Assembly: GCF_001936575.1 (NCBI RefSeq)
Contig: NZ_MSMP01000001.1
Coordinates: forward strand, 62,001 to 126,000
DNA length: 64,000 bases
DNA from: Tenacibaculum agarivorans
GTDB taxonomy: Bacteria; Bacteroidota; Bacteroidia; Flavobacteriales; Flavobacteriaceae
Direction of reading: 5' to 3'
Shown one piece after another: positions 60,664 to 64,000 of the stretch; position 1 is the first letter of the stretch; every line of letters starts with the position of its first letter. The translations under genes and the position numbers were made by a program. The notes beneath the pieces are model-generated. The model saw only the letters and a list, made by a program, of their open reading frames with translations, was not told the DNA's origin and searched no databases.

Positions 60664-60759
60664 TGTCACTTCGAGTGAAATTTATTGGAGTAGAACAGAA
60701 ATGAATTTTGTATTTCGATTTTACCTCATTAGCATTCCGTAAAATTACTCGAACTGACA
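60664..60759. repeat. 96-bp terminal-inverted-repeat element between hutI and hutG
   Basis: It is bounded by TGTCACTTCGAGTG (60664-60677) and TACTCGAACTGACA (60746-60759), inverted termini with two mismatches. The interior shares CAAAATTCATTT/TACTCCAAT and TTTTACGGAAT blocks with 35573-35717. The remaining 70 bp before hutI (60760-60830) is AT-rich with several ATTANTACATTATT-like steps and no gene. Confidence 0.65.
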
Positions 60760-60830
60760 TTTCAACATTCACTTTCAAATCTTCAAATTAACAAATTAAT
60801 ATATTGATACATTAGTACATTATTTCATTG

Positions 60831-62069
60831 TTACATTTTCTTACCCGATATATACACTTCTTCAATTTGATTCATACCAAAAGCATACGGAATTGAAGCA
60901 TACGAATGTATCGGTTTTGTCAAAATTAAATTCGCTTTTTTTCCTACTGTAATAGAGCCTACTTCCTTTTCTAATCCCATCGCATATGCTCCATTAATAG
61001 TAGCTGCATTTATTGCTTCTTCTGGAGTCATTTTCATTTTAATACATGCTGTAGACACTACAAAATTCATATTTCCTGAAGGTGTAGATCCTGGATTATA
61101 ATCGCTTGCTAAAGCTAACGGTAATCCTGCATTCATTATTTTTCTAGCAGGTGTGTATGAAATACTTAAAAAGTAAGAACATGAAGGTAATGCCACTGGC
61201 ATAGTTTTGCTTCCTTGCAAAGCTTTAAGATCTTCATCATTTATTAATTCTAAGTGATCTACGGAAAGCGCATCGTTCATTACCGCTGATTGCACACCTC
61301 CAATAGCTGTAAATTGGTTTACATGTACTTTAGGAAGTAATCCATATTTTTTTGCTTCTCCTAATACCAACTCCATATCTGCTACTGAGAAATAACCTGT
61401 TTCACAAAACACATCAATATAATTGGCTAACTTTTCTTCAGCAACCACTGGTAACACCTCTTTTAGCATCAACTCCAAAAAAGCCTGTTTATTAGTTTTA
61501 TATGCCGTAGGAATTGCATGAGCTGCTAAAAACGTAGCTTTAATTGGCAATGCATATTCATCATGTAACCGTTTAATTACTCGAAGCATTTTTAGTTCTG
61601 CATCTACAGTTAATCCATATCCCGATTTTATTTCAATAGCTCCAGTACCTAATTGAATTACTTCTTCTAATCGATATTTACTTTGTTGATACAAATCTTC
61701 CTCTGAAGTTTGTTGTAGTTTTTTTGTTGAATTTAGAATCCCTCCACCATTATTAGCAATTTCTTCATAGGTTTTTCCTTTAATTCGATCTACAAACTCA
61801 CCTTCTCTATTTCCAGCATACACAATATGGGTATGCGAGTCGCACCATGTGGGTAAAATCATTTTTCCTGTAGCATCTATCACTTCATTTACAGATAACT
61901 CGCTAGGACAATTAGGCATTTCTCCAAAATCAGCAATACGTCCATCTTCAATGAGTAAATACGCATTTTTTAGAGTTGGCAAGTCATCCATTTCTACCCC
62001 AGCAACAAAAGAAATTGGCGCTGTACGTACCTGTAATAATTCTTTAATATGTGTAAAAAGTGTTCGCAT
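60831..62069 (-). CDS. hutI: Imidazolonepropionase
   Basis: A 412-residue amidohydrolase with metal-binding WCDSHTHIVYAGNREGEF, GIRTRKT-type region replaced by the FVDRIKGKTYEEIANNGGGI block, EIKSGYGL, LAAHAIP, VHVNQF and LASDYNPGSTPSGN motifs in the usual order. It opens the ring of imidazolone-5-propionate to give N-formimidoylglutamate. Its ATG overlaps the hutU stop codon by 1 nt (TAATG), so hutU-hutI are translationally coupled. Confidence 0.93.
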   Translation of the reverse strand: MRTLFTHIKELLQVRTAPISFVAGVEMDDLPTLKNAYLLIEDGRIADFGEMPNCPSELSVNEVIDATGKMILPTWCDSHTHIVYAGNREGEFVDRIKGKTYEEIANNGGGILNSTKKLQQTSEEDLYQQSKYRLEEVIQLGTGAIEIKSGYGLTVDAELKMLRVIKRLHDEYALPIKATFLAAHAIPTAYKTNKQAFLELMLKEVLPVVAEEKLANYIDVFCETGYFSVADMELVLGEAKKYGLLPKVHVNQFTAIGGVQSAVMNDALSVDHLELINDEDLKALQGSKTMPVALPSCSYFLSISYTPARKIMNAGLPLALASDYNPGSTPSGNMNFVVSTACIKMKMTPEEAINAATINGAYAMGLEKEVGSITVGKKANLILTKPIHSYASIPYAFGMNQIEEVYISGKKM

Positions 62070-64000
62070 TAAAATAATTTTTTTACAATCGTATCTTCTA
62101 CTAAATTCGGTATCGTCACTTTGAGATTAGGAGTACGTTCCATTTCTCGTTGTATTGCAAAAATTGCTCCTGAGTTTCTTGCCCAACTTCGTCTTGATAT
62201 TCCATTATTTACATCGTAAAATAACATGGTTTTTAATCGCTTTTCTGCCTCCTCAGTTCCATCAAGTAACATTCCAAAACCACCATTCATTACTTCTCCC
62301 CATCCTACTCCACCTCCATTGTGAATAGACACCCAAGTAGCTCCTCTAAAACTATCTCCAATTACATTATGAATGGCCATATCCGCTGTAAACTTACTTC
62401 CATCGTAGATATTAGATGTTTCTCTATACGGAGAATCCGTTCCACTTACATCGTGATGATCTCTTCCCAACACTACAGGACCAATCTCATTATTTGCAAT
62501 AGCATCGTTGAAAGCTTGTGCAATTTTAGCTCTTCCTTCTGCATCTGCATATAAAATTCGTGCTTGAGAACCTACCACCATTTTATTGTGTTTCGCGTCT
62601 TTAATCCAAGTAATATTATCTTGCATTTGCAATTGGATTTCAGCTGGAGCTATTTTCATAATCTCTTGTAAAACTTCCATCGCTATTTGATCCGTTTTAT
62701 CTAAATCTTCAGGTTTACCAGAAGCACACACCCATCTAAACGGACCAAAACCATAATCGAAACACATAGGACCTAAAATATCTTGTACGTAAGAAGGGTA
62801 TTTAAAATCAATACCATTTTCGGCAAGTATATTTGCTCCTGCCCTTGATGATTCTAATAAAAATGCATTTCCATAATCAAAGAAATACGTTCCTTTTGCT
62901 GTATGTTTATTAATGGCCTTTGCATGTCTACGCAAAGAAGCTTGCACTTTTTCTTTAAATACTTCTGGTTCTTCTCGAATTAATCGATTCGATTCCTCAT
63001 AAGAAATTCCAACAGGATAATATCCTCCAGTCCATGGAATATGTAATGAGGTTTGGTCTGATCCTACATGAATAAAAATATTTTCTTCATCAAATCGTTC
63101 CCAAATTTCTACTACATTTCCAATATAAGCGATAGACACCACTTCTTCTTTTTCTTGAGCTTGTTGTACTCGAGTAATCAATACTTCTATATCATCAATC
63201 AAAACATCTACCCAACCTTGTTCATGACGTTTGATAGCTGCTTTCGGATTAACCTCAGCACAAATGGTAATACAGTTGGCAATATTTCCTGCTTTTGGCT
63301 GTGCTCCACTCATGCCTCCTAATCCAGCCGTTAGAAAAATCTTTCCTTTAGGACTTTCTCCATTCGATAAAATCTTGCGAAATGCATTCATCACAGTAAT
63401 GGTAGTTCCATGAACAATTCCTTGTGGACCGATATACATATATGAACCTGCTGTCATTTGTCCATATTGGGTAACTCCTAATGCATTGTACTTTTCCCAA
63501 TCGTCAGGTTTTGAATAATTTGGAATCATCATCCCATTCGTAACCACAACTCTTGGTGCTCCTACAGAAGAAGGAAACAATCCCATGGGATGACCTGAAT
63601 ACATGTGTAGGGTTTGCTCCTCTGTCATAGTTGCTAAATACTGCATTGTTAACAGATATTGTGCCCAGTTTTGAAATACAGCACCGTTTCCTCCATAAGT
63701 AATTAACTCTTCCGGGTGTTGTGCTACAGCTGGATCTAAATTATTCTGAATCATCAACATAATTGCTGCCGCTTGCATAGATTGCGCAGGATATTCTTCT
63801 ATAGGTCTCGCATAGATTTTATAATCAGGTTTAAAACGATACATATAAATGCGACCATAAGCTGCCAACTCCTGAGCAAACTCTTCTGCTAAAATACTAT
63901 GCCATGTTTCTGGGAAATAACGTAATGCATTTCGAACTGCTAGTTGTTTTTCTTCAACAGATAAAATATCTTTTCGCTTAGGTGCTCTATTGATATCTTC
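62069..64000 (-). CDS. hutU: Urocanate hydratase (5' end outside window)
   Basis: The frame stays open to the end of the window on the minus strand (the first visible residues read EDINRAPKRKDILSVEEKQ), so the TTG at 63868 is not the start and the gene continues beyond 64000. About 643 residues are visible. Motifs: LITYGGNGAVFQNW, MYSGHPMGLFPS, FLTAGLGGMSGAQPKA for NAD binding, YVQDILGPMCFDYGFGPFRWVC with the conserved Cys, and GRDHHDVSGTDSPYRETSN. It converts urocanate to imidazolone propionate. First visible gene of the leftward hut run; hutH is not in the window. Confidence 0.95.
   Translation of the reverse strand, partial: EDINRAPKRKDILSVEEKQLAVRNALRYFPETWHSILAEEFAQELAAYGRIYMYRFKPDYKIYARPIEEYPAQSMQAAAIMLMIQNNLDPAVAQHPEELITYGGNGAVFQNWAQYLLTMQYLATMTEEQTLHMYSGHPMGLFPSSVGAPRVVVTNGMMIPNYSKPDDWEKYNALGVTQYGQMTAGSYMYIGPQGIVHGTTITVMNAFRKILSNGESPKGKIFLTAGLGGMSGAQPKAGNIANCITICAEVNPKAAIKRHEQGWVDVLIDDIEVLITRVQQAQEKEEVVSIAYIGNVVEIWERFDEENIFIHVGSDQTSLHIPWTGGYYPVGISYEESNRLIREEPEVFKEKVQASLRRHAKAINKHTAKGTYFFDYGNAFLLESSRAGANILAENGIDFKYPSYVQDILGPMCFDYGFGPFRWVCASGKPEDLDKTDQIAMEVLQEIMKIAPAEIQLQMQDNITWIKDAKHNKMVVGSQARILYADAEGRAKIAQAFNDAIANNEIGPVVLGRDHHDVSGTDSPYRETSNIYDGSKFTADMAIHNVIGDSFRGATWVSIHNGGGVGWGEVMNGGFGMLLDGTEEAEKRLKTMLFYDVNNGISRRSWARNSGAIFAIQREMERTPNLKVTIPNLVEDTIVKKLF

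Noticed and set aside
60625..60669. A 15-residue N-terminal extension of hutG
   Set aside because: The extension reads into the flank of the repeat element at 60664-60759, and HutG proteins normally start near the chosen ATG.

Overview
The window is about 64 kb of AT-rich chromosome from a marine-type member of the Flavobacteriaceae (Bacteroidetes). The supporting evidence is several SusC/FhuA-type TonB-dependent receptors with N-terminal carboxypeptidase-regulatory-like domains, DUF5689 and IPExxxVDY family proteins, an OmpA with thrombospondin type 3 calcium repeats, the acpP-fabF-rnc-pyk gene order, and promoters of the Bacteroidetes type (TTG or TTTG, about 19 nt, then TAnnTTTG). A Tenacibaculum/Polaribacter-like genus is a guess from gene content, not a demonstrated assignment.

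Layout. 1-9 kb: the tail of an unknown gene, then a probable phosphate-scavenging cluster: secreted endonuclease/phosphatase-fold enzyme, TonB receptor, DUF5689 lipoprotein, metallophosphoesterase and PiT phosphate transporter. 9-18 kb: serine hydrolase, cysteine desulfurase, a small lipoprotein, RNase H, purN, and the acpP-fabF-rnc-IPExxxVDY-pyk housekeeping run. 18-25.7 kb (minus strand): atpD-atpC, OmpA, kbl and an AddA-like helicase-nuclease. 25.8-30.2 kb: DUF2911 protein with an AraC-type regulator, an unknown secreted protein, and a nitrilase/isochorismatase-type hydrolase pair. 30.2-35 kb: ZIP metal transporter plus DtxR/MntR regulator, divergent from a TonB receptor, then a thioredoxin-like protein. 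35-36.1 kb: a gene-free, repeat-rich mosaic ending in a relic of a TonB receptor C-terminus. 36-42.6 kb: TonB receptor plus beta-helix lipoprotein, YwqK-like protein, dodecin, MscS channel, TsaB. 42.6-50.4 kb (minus): serine hydrolase, TolC, and a cytochrome oxidase assembly region (heme O synthase, two subunit III genes, subunit IV, Sco, DUF420). 50.5-51.1 kb: tRNA-Gly, two tRNA-Leu and a candidate small RNA. 51.2-56.8 kb: an arsenosugar biosynthesis operon (DUF547, AhpD-like protein, ArsS, rhodanese, TIGR04282 glycosyltransferase, purine nucleoside phosphorylase, DoxX, ArsM). 57-59.2 kb: unknown secreted protein, Crp/Fnr regulator, NAD-dependent reductase. 59.4-64 kb (minus): histidine utilisation genes hutG, hutI and hutU, with hutU running off the window.

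Three points stand out. First, a noncoding element of about 273 bp occurs twice in opposite orientations (35.26-35.53 kb and 59.36-59.64 kb). It has two interleaved long-range inverted repeats, a hairpin and a terminal stem-loop, and one helix shows a compensatory base-pair change between copies, so a structured (possibly pseudoknotted) mobile RNA/DNA element is likely. Smaller terminal-inverted-repeat elements (TGTCA-n-TTCGAGTG family) lie near both copies. Second, the arsenosugar operon looks complete. Third, regulatory sites are readable: two direct-repeat boxes at identical spacing from TAnnTTTG in the phosphate cluster, and a perfect 11-bp inverted repeat between the DtxR-type regulator and its divergent TonB receptor.

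No CRISPR array, integrase, transposase gene or prophage was seen. All calls come from reading the sequence; no database search was possible.
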